Below are positions 32,448 through 44,470 of a DNA stretch of 64,000 bases, in pieces; position 1 is the first letter of the stretch; every line of letters starts with the position of its first letter. Origin of the DNA: Owenia fusiformis (Eukaryota; Annelida; Polychaeta; Sabellida; Oweniidae); contig CAIIXF020000005.1 in the NCBI GenBank assembly GCA_903813345.2, forward strand, positions 23,875,375 through 23,939,374, in the 5' to 3' direction. The notes below the pieces were generated by a model, which was not told the DNA's origin, did no database searches, and saw nothing but the letters and a program-made list of their open reading frames with translations. The position numbers were made by a program, and so were the translations under genes.

Positions 32448-34795
32448 CTTGCTTCTGACTGTCTGTAACCAGGTAACACGATAATCTATCGTAGTAAAAT
32501 AGCAAATTCAAATTACCGTAGGTCGCTTGAAGAAAATAAAAGTAATTATTTCAAAAGATATTCAATAAATCAACATTTGTTAAAATAAGAATAAGTGCAT
32601 GAATTGTAAATCATGTGAAGTATTTGACAATTCATGACATTAAAATAGACAATACAAATAAATAAAGCTTGTAACTACACTATGTATAGCAGTATGATCT
32701 AGCTTATCAAAATTTCAGATCATTCGCGTCTTTTTAGAAGTAAAAAGGAATGAATTAACAATTAATGAAAGCCGGGTATAATCAGATTTTGACTACAATG
32801 TGTACATGCTACATGTTTGATATACAAGTATGGTAATCAAACCACCTTCTCTTTAAGAAACTCATGATGAAATGAACCGTGAAATGAACCGTATTTATTT
32901 CTCTCTCGATCACAATGAAAAACATATACCCAATCAAGCAAGACAAACATAACAAGTGCATCTTCCCTTTATCATTGAACGCCTTTCTACATTTGACAGA
33001 GAAAATATGTGATAACTTATATTAATTCTAGCAGTCTTGGAGATTCTCAGAGTCTTGTTTAATTAACAGTAACACCCTTGAAGGGATGGTGTACTTGCTG
33101 CATTATGAATAATTTAGATTACTCCTGGTTCCTCCATGTAATTAACGTCCATGACTTGTTATTAGGGGTATTTTGGGTGGAAGTATCGATCCAATTAGAA
33201 GTAAAACGGACCTTCTAAGTACCATTTGTCTCATATATTAAAAAAGTCAAACTGCTTATTTTGTGTGATTGATTTGCTAGATGCATACATGCTAAGAATA
33301 GTATATACATACATTAGGTTTTCATTGCGTGTGTACTGGTCATGAAGTGCTCATTATCTCAAGAACTATACATTCATCAAATGTAACAATTGATGACTAA
33401 AAGTTGAAATGTCAAATGATACATCTTCTTGCGGCAGTGGCAGAAATAGCGTTAAAAGAATCGTTACCGCGTTACTTTGTTAGAACCTCGAAGACAACAT
33501 GGAATCAATTTGAACCACTGATTTTAGCAAATTCTCAATTACAGAAAGCATGTTCAATTTGAAGCAAATTTGAATTCTTACTGTCATTCCCACTAAGAAT
33601 AACACTATCACTCGCTATTGCTTACATATTTAGGGGTATTCCCAACATCATTAACAATGATACATCATCCATGACAACTATGTTAGATGTAATGTTATCA
33701 TTGAGCATATTACAACGCTCAGTATAAATTGACTAGTCAATCAATTTTCAAGAATGAGTTTCCAAAAAGCTTCTACCATGTTAGAGTAGGCCCAAATGTA
33801 ACAGCTTTATTAAGTTAACTTGGCTGCGCTAAATCTTAACCCTTATATTGTCTATTGAGGTTTAAGAAGACACGTCATATCTAATGAAGCAATGAAATAA
33901 AGGTTCTATTGAACACATCAAGCAATCCAAAAAGGATAATCATATAGTCTATATAGTTGCAGTTTATAAATTTAATTATATAAATGTATAATATGGAAGT
34001 TGATGCTTCAAAGCAACTGACTCTACAATTAACTCTACATATGAGCAATGGTCAAAATGGTGGATAAGAACTGTAACTTTACAGCTTTTCTACCTGATGT
34101 CATGTAAATAGTACATAGTGAATCAACTACCTTTCATCATATATATTATTTTCAGCATATATATAATTAAACCTGTATACATTCTCTATAATCATGTATG
34201 GGCTTGAGGAAATCATTTCTTCGCGTCCACGCTATAATTGAAAGTGGTAAATAAGTGCATGACAGGAATATTTGTCATATCACATAATCTGATAAAAGTG
34301 ATGATAATAGTAATAGAAAACCAATATGAAATACTAGTAATTCAAGTTAAGTCATGCAATTCCTTTTCGATCCACCGATTCACGGGTCCTCATGATAATA
34401 ATTCATCCCGGGGTCAATGCCATAAGAGTAGTACTTTCACGCATGGGTTATCAGCCCCCTTCAACATATCACATATTTAATTTTTAGTTTTATTGCAGAA
34501 ATTGCCCAAAGTCATTAATTCTCTCCCTTTATAGTGATAAATTACATAAGGATGCCCCGTTGATCCTGTTAAGCTACAAAAAGTTAATTAAAAAAGAAAG
34601 TAGACCCATGCAAAACATTTGGTTAATCAGTACACTTCTACAAGTTTCTGAGCCGTTGATATTTAGGGAGTGCAACATGGCACCACTCTAAATACACATT
34701 ATAGAAGCTAACTGACAACATTGTCATCATACCAATATGTATTAATTATTTAGGTAGGTAGGTAGGTAGCCTACAATAAATCGATCATTTCTTGT
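32448..34795. other. Non-coding interval downstream of the Kv gene
   Basis: AT-rich sequence without recognisable coding exons. It may hold the Kv 3' UTR. An AGGT microsatellite lies at 34752-34770. Confidence 0.5.
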
Positions 34796-34831
34796 CATAT
34801 CACCCCGACTTCAATGGCTCTGTTGAGTGAT
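34796..34831 (-). other. Possible alternative last exon of the Kv gene
   Basis: The Kv stop lies in A-A|G-T-A-A-A-A. Using that GT (34964/34963) and the acceptor CTGTCCTTTCAG|ATCACT would remove 133 bp and replace the stop by K-S-L-N-R-A-I-E-V-G-V-I-stop. The acceptor has a good pyrimidine tract and the phase fits. The last residues V-x-I could suit a class II PDZ domain, but this is conjecture from splice-site appearance. Confidence 0.25.
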
Positions 34832-34960
34832 CTGAAAGGACAGACAATTTAGAATGGGTATATTCCATCTCTAAGCTTGCTATGTAGGTGTTCCATTGAA
34901 GTGCTAGCATTGTAAATAATTGAGTTTAAAACATTCCTTTGACACTTCAATTTCCTGGTT

Positions 34961-36379
34961 TTACTTATTTCTCGTGTGGCTGTAAAATGTGCTGAAGTTT
35001 GCAACAATAACAGGAACAGGAAGTGATAAAGCTAATACCCCTGATATGACACAGACACTACCTATCAGTTTTCCCCATACTCCAAGTGGAACTACGTCAC
35101 CATATCCAACCGTTGTCATAGTAACAACAGCCCACCAGAAGCCATGAGGAATGCTGGGAAACTGGGAATCTGGATTCATGAATTCAGCATAATACACTGC
35201 AGCAGAAAACAACACCATTGAGACTATGAGGAAGAATAAAAACATTCCTAACTCTCGAAGACTTGCCTTGATGGTTAAGCCCAGTATGCGTAATCCAGCT
35301 GAATGTTTAGAGAGTTTAAAAACTCTGAAAACTCGAAGTACTCGCAGGAAGAGTACTGACTTGTTTCCACTAGCCTGATCACAACTATCCATTGTAACTA
35401 AAGTGGCGATTGTCATGAAGTACGGTAAAATTGCTATCAAGTCGAACGCGTTCAGAATGTTTTTGGCAAAATCTATCTTCGAAGGGCAAGAAATGAAACG
35501 CATTATTAGTTCTATAGTAAACCAGAACACACATATTGTTTCAACAATAAAAAACGGGTTTGTGTAATCTGGAAGTCCTTTTAGTTCTCCATCGATTGTT
35601 ACATTGACGCACAATCCATCTTTAAATTGAGGTAGTGTCTCTACACAGAATGCAATGATGGATATAACGATAATGACCACTGATATTGTACCTACGATCT
35701 TGGCCATTAATGAACTATTCGGATCCTCAAAGACCAAAAATATGTTACGTTTCCAGCCAATTTCTGGAAGCACCTCCTCTTCGACCTGATAGCCTTCACC
35801 CCGTTTGTAATTCTCAATTACGTCATTTGGGAGTTCATAGAACTCAAGTTCATCCATCCAGACGTCTTCTGGCACCTCGAATGGTTTTCTTAGCCAGCCC
35901 CCACTTTGATAAAAGTAAAGGATTGCTTGAAAAGTGGGTCGATGGTGATCTAGAAAGTACTCATGCCGTCTAGAATCCCAAAAGTGGTGTCGCTTTTCAG
36001 GATCACCTAATAATGATTGAGGATACCTTCCCAATGTTCGGAGCTGAGTTTCGAATCTTTGACCACTGACGTTTATGATAACTCGTTGACACCCTGAACT
36101 TTCACAGTCATGGTAATCAATGTCAAACGGATCAACATATGATGGAGCGATGCTTTCTAGTTCATCCAGTAAAATGCTTTCACGTTTCTTTAGATTTGGT
36201 GAGTCGGCTGATGACCTATTGTGATGGTAGTCATGATGATGATGTTGTCGATTGCGGGAAAAGTTGCCTATTCCTGACTTGAAATAGGACATAAAATTTC
36301 CCATACCTCGTCTTCCTCGTCCAAACATGTCTCCGCCTCGACCACTGGGACCACTTCCAAAGGGGTGAAGCATATGCAT
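34961..36379 (-). CDS. Voltage-gated potassium channel, Shaker/Kv1-like
   Basis: An uninterrupted 472-codon frame encodes a plasma-membrane delayed-rectifier-type K+ channel subunit that should assemble as a tetramer. In order: a Gly/Arg-rich then His-rich N-terminus (1-60), a T1 tetramerisation domain (98-190, RVIINVSGQRFETQLRTLGR), S1 (224-245), an N-V-T glycosylation site at 259, S2 (275-295), S3 (310-328), S4 (341-358), S5 (377-398), pore helix and filter TTVGYGD (422-428), and S6 with P-V-P (454-456). Kv1 subunits are often single-exon. The first S4 charge position is Leu343; R346, R349, R352, K355 and K358 follow. The C-terminus after S6 is only about a dozen residues, without the ~80-residue Kv1 tail and PDZ ligand. 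An acceptor-like site at 36388 and a donor-like site at the stop codon leave room for extra exons. Confidence 0.95.
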   Translation of the reverse strand: MHMLHPFGSGPSGRGGDMFGRGRRGMGNFMSYFKSGIGNFSRNRQHHHHDYHHNRSSADSPNLKKRESILLDELESIAPSYVDPFDIDYHDCESSGCQRVIINVSGQRFETQLRTLGRYPQSLLGDPEKRHHFWDSRRHEYFLDHHRPTFQAILYFYQSGGWLRKPFEVPEDVWMDELEFYELPNDVIENYKRGEGYQVEEEVLPEIGWKRNIFLVFEDPNSSLMAKIVGTISVVIIVISIIAFCVETLPQFKDGLCVNVTIDGELKGLPDYTNPFFIVETICVFWFTIELIMRFISCPSKIDFAKNILNAFDLIAILPYFMTIATLVTMDSCDQASGNKSVLFLRVLRVFRVFKLSKHSAGLRILGLTIKASLRELGMFLFFLIVSMVLFSAAVYYAEFMNPDSQFPSIPHGFWWAVVTMTTVGYGDVVPLGVWGKLIGSVCVISGVLALSLPVPVIVANFSTFYSHTRNK

Positions 36380-36387
36380 TGCAAGAT

Positions 36388-38824
36388 CTGCAAGAATTGC
36401 TCTACTAGAGAAGTTAAGGATATGATGAATTTAAATTACATCTTCCAAACTGTAAAGTATGACTACCATTATTCGATCCAATTTTAATATTTTTATGTCA
36501 CTATTTAACAATTATCTGAGTCCCAGTTGTATCTAATTTTAGTTTTGGTGTGTTTTTAGTATTCCAAAGCTTTGTCGACGCAGACTGCATTTAAAACCAA
36601 GGTTTGTCTGTTCTATTGTTTTTCCTGATAACTGCTGCATAGGTTAATATATTTTTAGTTATTTATGAGTCCATTGAGACTATTCAGAATTCGGAAGAAT
36701 ACTAAATTGAATTTGAAATCTCTAATGAACCATTTCTTTCTTCCAAAGTCTCAAGGAGGCCGCAAATGCCATAGCAAATTGAACAAGTCCTCTGATAGGT
36801 CCTCTTCTCTATATTCGTAATACTAGTGTGAGCATATCCATCTTTCAGTCTCATGAGACTTGATTTACAGATGCTACCCTCCTCTGAATAGTGCCAAATC
36901 ATAGTTTTTCACCATGTGGATCTGAAACAAAAAGCATAAGCATTCAATATTGATGCCATTATTGACGATCTAACGCACTGCATAATGTCACATGTTGTCT
37001 CTGATTTTATTTCCATGTGATTTATGGTACATACTCAAGGCATTATATGTCTCCCATTTTCAATTATATGTCTTCCATTTTCAAATTGGTAAATATCGAG
37101 ATTCCTTGACATATACATGTATAGCTGCAAATCTCAACTTTCCCATTTAAATCATTCTATACTCATTTGAAATCATATTCTATTTTTTTATCAGATAATA
37201 CTTTGAGGAAGCAATGCCATCTTAGATCTAGGTAACCACTGCAATATTGTTAACAAGATGAATGGAGAGAAGGTTGCATCATTCGTAATTTCCTATCTTA
37301 AACGCCAAGATAAGAAGACTATTCCCCTCTAAATGAATAACCTTTATATTATTGATGACACATGGTTATTGGAGGTGGGAACATGGTAGATCAAAGTTAA
37401 TTTACATTGAAAATTTATAACAACTGCAATGATTGACCTCATTTGGGTTTCTATAATTGGCTTTGGGGATTTCAATTATATTTGCATTTCCAGTTGCTAT
37501 CTACTAAATTCTGATAGACTGACGTTCCGAATTAGGTTCAGGATTCACAAGGGTATGCATTAATGTTTGCATATTGTACAATCCCTTCCAAACGTTTAAT
37601 AACACAAATCCTCTATTGAACTACATGTCGGGACTTTTTATCCTTCTTGCGATGTTAGAAAATCATCAAATTCGTCGTACATATTTGACCAAATTTACCT
37701 GGAGAAAATAATATAAAATAAAGATAACCAGGCTTCAACATACTACTCCAACGGGGAATCGTGGTTGTCAAACATTTGGAGGGGGTGTGCCAGAGCCTTT
37801 GGAAAAGTATAATAAAAGCAAACTCAGATAATCGTATCGAATCGCTACCAATTCAAGAAACGTCTCGTCAATGCTCTTCCGGAGTTTCGTCTCGAGAATT
37901 TAGCTATAGTAGCTATACCAGATATACAAAACTGTATTTTTGATTGATAGATCTCTTGATTTCAATATGAATGTAATGGTAAATCAGATTTATAGTCTTA
38001 AAATAAATATAGAAGGGGACTTTGGGTTGGTATTTAGCTATTTTATTACAAATTAGTCTCCAAGAGACCCAACTCCATCTGATTTAGGATACTCGAAAGA
38101 GGTATTAATATGCAAATTATGGAGAAGTGTATGTCCGGTTGTCCCTGGTCTAATCTACATTTATTGAACCATAAAAATCGGTAGTCGATATAATAATGTA
38201 GTACCCCAGACTAAAAGCTGTTCCCGCTCACATTTCCTCATATTCTAGCACTCTCCCACACCTCCATCTTAGTGAAACTTGGGTATGCTTATTCTTTGGT
38301 ATATTTGTGAAATTGCTACATTTACTTTAGTATGAATTTATTTTGTTTTGTTTTGTTTTACTACGTAAGCATCTTGAGGTGTGGGAGTGGTAGACATAGT
38401 TTTCTGGCATGTAAATCGTGGGATATTGGAGGTTTGTTTTATGACTGATTACCCTCCTATCCATATTTGTTTAACATCTGACATTGTGTTTATGTATTTT
38501 GCATACTATCACATTTTCTGTAGTTTTGTTTTGTGATGTGTCCAGATGCGTTGTACTTTTATTTTGGTACGTGTTTTCTTGTGTCACGTTGTGTGTTTTA
38601 TTAAGTTGTCTTGTTCTGTGTTTTTGTTGTATATAATGTACTTCTCGTTCATTTGACAAAATAAATTGACCTATAATATTTTGTAGTAATCCTGCAAAGG
38701 GTTGTTTTGAGGAGCACATTGGAGTAATTGTTCATTGCCATTCCAATTTTTCCATATCAGTTCTATCAATATTTGACGCTACCTTTGTGAATTGTTTTGG
38801 GCTCAGGGGGTCTTAATTTAGGCA
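36388..38824. other. Region upstream of the Kv coding exon
   Basis: No coding exon was recognised. Splice-acceptor-like sites on the minus strand (GCAATTCTTGCAG ending at 36388, TTTTTGTTTCAG near 36921) could belong to 5' UTR exons. A TTTTG microsatellite lies at 38340-38360. Confidence 0.4.
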
Positions 38825-39055
38825 ATGGCGCATCTGGAGTACCTAATAAAATTACTTGGAGAAGATCTGATGGCTTTTACAAGACTCCTCCAGGGATGGT
38901 TGCCCGTATTCCAAAGCCTTGATAAAATCTTATCTGTTTTCTTTCTCATGTTCTGTGATAATTTGTATGGAGCATTACGTCAAATGCCCCTTTCTCCCAA
39001 GCAATTACCGTCCCTCGTGGAGCCATATCTTCACCTATGCAGGAACTTATGGTAG
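38825..39055 (+). other. Open frame of 76 codons, unidentified
   Basis: Encodes M-A-H-L-E-Y-L-I-K-L-L-G-E-D-L-M-A, then F-C-D-N-L-Y-G-A-L-R-Q-M-P-L. Composition is more protein-like than neighbouring frames, with amphipathic Leu-rich stretches. No family was recognised and no splice structure or promoter is evident. It could be a transposon fragment or chance. Confidence 0.2.
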
Positions 39056-40378
39056 TGTACCAATTTTAGGAGATGGTACTTACAATGTTTAAGTGAAATG
39101 ATTATTGTTAAAATGTGTCTCTTCGGTGAAATATTTTGCCTTGAAATGGCATTCGCGTTTAGTTATAACAAAAATGATAAGATATTGAGTAGTTCTTGTA
39201 ATAATATACCATATCCGGAGTATGACTTCGTTTTAAAAAGGAGCTTCATCTAGACTCTTCAAGAAAGAGACAATCGTTTGTTTTAGCTCGTCAAATCAAA
39301 ATTTAGCTACCCGATCGGGTAATCGCGAATATCATGTCTTCATGAGAAGCTGGCAAGTTAGATATTATCAGGATGAACACTAAAATTGTCCTAGTCGGGG
39401 GAGGGGGTAAGAATTATCCTTTGGGGCCCAGGATAGGAATGAAGCATATCAAAGTGTGGTGCTGTGTGATGGTTCTGTACATATGACCAAATAAAACGTA
39501 GTTACCTTTAGTTATTTCACGTCTCTTGTAAAATGTCATGTTTTTATAATTGTTTCCTTTAGTGATTACCTCGACGAGTTATGCTGACCGAACTTATAAC
39601 TGCCAGACATGTCGTTGCTCTTCAACACATTTCGAAATGATCAAATATTAATATATATGCGTGTCTGAATTGAAAAACATAAATCAATTCTCCCGAACAA
39701 TTTTGGAATAAATGTTATTACACCAAATTGATTACAGAAAAATGCGATGGCTTTGAGTTCATATATGTCCATTAGAAATGTTCTTGTACCAATAAAATAT
39801 ATTAAGACAGATTAGACCAACCTGGGATGATCGATAATATTGCAAATGTGAATAGATACTTCCAAGCGAGTGGCGAGTTTTTACCAGAAAAAGCTGGTAT
39901 GGTATCCACGGTGGGAAACCACAACGCACCGGAGATCGACCCCCGGTGTCTCCTACCTTGGTCCCGGAGCATTAGATTTCAAATATAACGCTCCGTCCTT
40001 CCAAAATGGCGGATAAGGATTTTTCCTTTTAATGAAAAAAGTTGGAAACAAGAGATGAGTGAATCTCTGATAATACGTTCCATTCTAAACACGATATATC
40101 TGGATACCTTTTAATAATTCCAAAAAGTTGTTACATATCAGGACGGAATTGTAAATGTACCTTGAGAAATTTAATATTTCTTGTCAATGAGATCATTACG
40201 ACAGCAACATATTTCTAACGTATATTTTGGTAAATCTAATAGTCTTGAAACCCTACAATCCAAGCATTGTAAATGTATCATTTCAACATTTCAAATGTGC
40301 CTTCACAATTCCCAAATTAAAAGGATATAGAACCTTGTGACTTCCTAACATAGAAACTAATATCAACATTTACATTAC
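39056..40378. other. Non-coding, possible decayed SINE
   Basis: GATCGACCCCCGGTGTC near 39935 resembles a Pol III B box within a locally GC-rich 39870-40010 stretch. No matching A box or tail is convincing. Otherwise AT-rich with no gene. Confidence 0.3.
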
Positions 40379-40383
40379 ATTGA

Positions 40384-40928
40384 CACTGGTGATCCACTCG
40401 ATTACGCTGGTTACCAAAACGGTTCGTTTTGGTAACAAAATGTCGGAACATCCGGAAGGTACGATTTTCTCGTTTCCTTATTTTACACGTTGTATGCAGA
40501 ATTACCACGACATTTTCTAACACAAACGTGTATCAGTATCATATGTTTAAGAAATTGTACATATTTGCGAACAAATAGTTCAGAAGACAACAGAATCGTC
40601 GATTTACTTCCTCACTTAAGTTACATAAACGGTTTGGGTTAAAAGTTTTTAAAAATTTAGATCTTTACTGTTTTTCGAAAAACCGTTTATGTAACTTAAG
40701 TGAGGAAGTAAATCGACGATTCTGTTGTCCTCTGAGCTATTTTTTCGCAAACATGTACATTTTCTAAAACATATGATACTGCTGCACGTTGTGAGAAAAA
40801 ACGTCGTGGGGATTCTGCCTACAACGCGTGAAATAAGGAAAAAGAAAAATCGTGCCTTCGACGTTCCGACATTTTGTTACCAAAACGGTTCGTTTTGGTA
40901 ACCAGCGTAATCGAGTGGATCACCAGTG
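40384..40928. mobile_element. 545-bp palindromic MITE, CACTG ends, 5-bp TSD
   Basis: Target duplications ATTGA at 40379-40383 and 40929-40933. The arms are ~250 bp each, near-perfect at both the tips (CACTGGTGATCCACTCGATT) and the centre (TTCCTCACTTAAGTTACATA and complement). A short palindrome, ACCAAAACGGTTCGTTTTGG, occurs in each arm. It inserted into a unit of the flanking degenerate tandem repeat. Confidence 0.85.
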
Positions 40929-41370
40929 ATTGACATACTGCTTTAATATTATATTGACGTTGTTGTCTTTCTACGTTGATTTTCAAAATATGCATCAATA
41001 TTTTTTGTTTTGTTTTATTGCATTGTCTGTTCTTTCATGTCTTTTGTGACCCCCTTACATAGTACCCTTTGCATTCGTTCGACCTTGCTTCTTAAAAGAG
41101 AGCTTTGTCGGTAGTCTATAACTAGACCCGGCGCGCAGGGTAAACATAGTAACTTGGATAACTTTTACATCACGTTGACATCTGCTGAAATATTGACGTT
41201 GTCGTCTGTTCTACTTTGACTTTCAAAAATATGAATTAAGATTGTATATTGCATTACCTGGACTATCATAAACTAGGATAAGATGTAAATTGAATTGATA
41301 TCTGCTTAAATATATTAACGTTGTCGTCTACTCTACTTTGACAAAAAGTATATATCAAGACTATGTGTAT
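40929..41370. repeat. Degenerate tandem repeat, three units
   Basis: Units at 40931, 41176 and 41298 share TTGACATCTGCTTAAATAT, TGACGTTGTCGTC, CTACTTTGAC and a stretch ending in ATCAAGATT. Spacing is irregular because of indels. Confidence 0.6.
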
Positions 41371-43230
41371 ATTACATTTGCATCCACGTTGCATGGTTAC
41401 TTGCCTGATAGAATAGAATGGAATAAGATACTATTAGAGCATGTGGTTTCCACTTTGATATGCATACACATGCATCAACAACCTTGACAACAGCCGACAA
41501 CAGTAGCGTGTATATACCTCTTATCCCCACACCCCCACGATGAGATCAACGTTGGCGTGATTCATCTTCTGACCCATCAAGCAAAGCTCATGAATTATTC
41601 TGATAAATAGAGGAATGTTATAAAATGTTACACACTGCCTGCTAAGAATGATTGAAACGTTATTCAAATGTAGATCAACTTGGTTCGATCATATGTCGTG
41701 TATTGGTATATAATCAATTGTGATTGCCTCATCACAAGTTTAAAGTGACTTCGTTTCTAATACTGATTAGTCTCAGACAGTGCCTTGTTAATGATCAAAT
41801 GAGAATGGATTCCAATGTCGATCTTAAACATTAAGCCATTACACGAGCCTTGACTTATCAAGCAAAACTGTACACGATCTACAAAAGGCAGTTTCTGTCA
41901 TTCTGATATTGTACAACCTCATCATGTTTTTACTTTATGTGACGATCTTTAACTTCATAATAAATTGATTGGTATGTGTGATATGTTTTGAAATTATCGA
42001 AGTACCACATGAGCGACATTTTCATGGTTGGTTATTGTATAGAAAATACGGTTTAATTAAAAAATCTGTTGATGTTGCAAGTTACATATCATTAATGATA
42101 AAAACAGCTGGGGTAATTTATATTATAGGATCAGAATTACTCATACTTGTCCATTCAGTTTGAATATACATGCAATCTACGTTTTCAGAAGTATATATGA
42201 TCTAGACATTCAAAATGCACAAGTGTGGAATTTTGGAAAACACAAACACAAACAAACGTGCAATGCTTAATGAAACATATTTATAATTTCGATTGACTTA
42301 TATTTTAGAGCCCTTTCCAAATGAAATCTGACAAAATAATGCATTAAGTAGTATGTATGTATGAAGATGTTTTTTGCAATTTATCTCAACAATATCCTAT
42401 ACAGAACCAAACATTTATAGTGCAACAATATATCCAAATACATGTATACAAATATTATGTATTTGACCTAGGAACACTAACAATTGCAAACTACTTACAT
42501 TTCATGCCATACCAATCCTCTCCTCTTTTCTTTATTGTTCATACAGCTATGTTCATTGAAACTTCGAATGAATTGGGCATAATCTCCATAAATTATTCAT
42601 TTGAATTATCTTTGCGTTTCAATTGCTCTTGGGAAAAGTGCCCTCCACACCGGGTTGTGCAAATTAGATTACACAGAGATGTTAGGCAGTTTAATTACAT
42701 CAAAGGAAGAATGAGGTCGTTATCCTGGGATAGCTAAATTTATCCCTGTCATTCACAACCCGTAGTTACAAATAATGCAAGATATATTTTATTGTCATAT
42801 CGCATATGCATAGGAGTGTATCTTGCACATTTTCGTAATCTTCTTGTTTCGCAGTCTAAATATTTACCAGACACTTTTGTTAAACATGGAAATGGGTTTA
42901 TATCCAGATAGACACTGAACTATTTCGACTGTCATCATTCATTATAGTTAAGTTATCCATTATTTCATATAATTCACTTATCTATTTCTATAATTTTCTT
43001 TCCACGCTGATTCACAACTTTTATTTTAATTTAGTAGATATGACTACCATCCATTTAGTTTGAAGAATTAGATCTAGGATATTTTGACTTTCAACCAGAA
43101 TATCCATCTTCTTGAATACCAAGGTATGAATTAGTTTTAAATTGATTGAAAATCTAACTGGCAAGCGAGCATGCAGAATGTCCCCTCGGATGAAATGGTC
43201 GGTTCCCAACGGACTGACCATTCCCTATAG
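41371..43230. other. Non-coding, no recognised feature
   Basis: AT-rich. A 126-codon plus-strand open frame (42357-42737) has no recognisable domain or conserved motif and is not called as a gene. Confidence 0.4.
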
Positions 43231-43885
43231 TTAATACATAGTAACCTGGCCAGAACAAGTCATGCCTCTCTATTTTCTCAATAACTTTCTTAATTTTGAA
43301 TATTTTTTCATGAAATTTTCACAGAATAAACTGTAAAGAATTCCTAACATACAAATTTTTTATATGATAAATGCCTCATTAATTTCATTGTTACAACCTT
43401 TTAAAAAATAATGTCATATTCTGGTGATGGGTCATTTTTGTCGCCATTTTTTCTAAAAAGATACGAAAAATCTAAATTACATTTTGTCCTCATAGGGTCT
43501 ACAAATTTGATTGCAGTCTTTGATAGGGGATCATTTATCTTTTTTAGTGTTCTAAATCCACCATACTATTTCAAGACATCATGATCTCAAGCCTCTATAC
43601 TGCTCGTCCCATAAAAGGCATTACTACTCGCCTATTGTCATACTTGCTGGAGATAAAAGATGCTTTCAAATGGCGACAAAAATGACCCATCAACAGAATA
43701 TGACATTATTTTTTAAAAGGTTGTAACAATGAAATTAATGAGGCATTTACCATATAAAAAATTTGTATGTTAGGAATTCTTTAAAGTTTATTCTGTGAAA
43801 ATTTCATGAAAAAATATTCAAAATTGAGAAAGTTATTGAGAAAATAGAGAGGCATGACTTGTTCTGGCCAGGCTACTAGTATTAG
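43231..43885. mobile_element. Palindromic element, ~210-bp near-identical arms
   Basis: The left arm 43239-43450 (AACCTGGCCAGAACAAGTCA at its tip) pairs with 43665-43878 with only a few mismatches. The spacer is about 215 bp. Pairing continues into the flanks (TAATAC on both sides, one base gapped), so the target duplication is ambiguous. No coding region was seen. Confidence 0.8.
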
Positions 43886-44284
43886 AATTCTCGATATATC
43901 TGAATAAATGAAACTCAAAGTCGATCAAATAGCTAATCTATTTCATTTAGTTTACTCCACTTTAATTAGATGGCAATCCTAAAAAAATGTACGTTAATAA
44001 CGCAATAAAAAAGCAATAACATAAAATACAATCCGAAATCATCAATTATGATTGTTTAAGTGAATGTCATTAAGATAGAAATATATATATTGTTATATTG
44101 ATACGAAGCAATTTAAAATTACTTCATGTCAGAACTCGTGATATATTGGAATCATATAAAATTAAAACAGGGTGAGCCAAATAACATACATTCTTTAATT
44201 CGACTTTTCAAAGATATATAAAATGTCTCTGGACTTTTTGATTTAAATAGGGTAGACCAATGTCCAATTTTTTGTATTATGTAC

Positions 44285-44470
44285 GTACACTCCACTCCAT
44301 AAGTTTGGCAACCTTAGCTCCCCCATTGAACTACGTGTTAAAGCCTCTTTACGTTTGAATTTTTATTCACTTAACCTGCAATGAAATAACTTATAATATT
44401 GATGGAAACGTGATTTAATTTCCAATACCTTCAAATTTTCCCATTTTTTCCTCGATTACAATATGTCAAA
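44285..44470. repeat. Dispersed repeat DR-2, copy 2
   Basis: Same-strand match to 24927-25085 (CATAAGTTTGGCAACCTTAG, TTTGAATTTTTATTCACTTA, ATAATATTGATGGAAACGTG). It has an extra ~20 bp after AGCTCC. Confidence 0.65.

Noticed and set aside
39870-40010. Possible tRNA or SINE head
   Set aside because: Only a B-box-like string; no A box, no foldable acceptor stem.
42357-42737. 126-codon plus-strand open frame
   Set aside because: No motif, no splice context, composition like translated AT-rich DNA.
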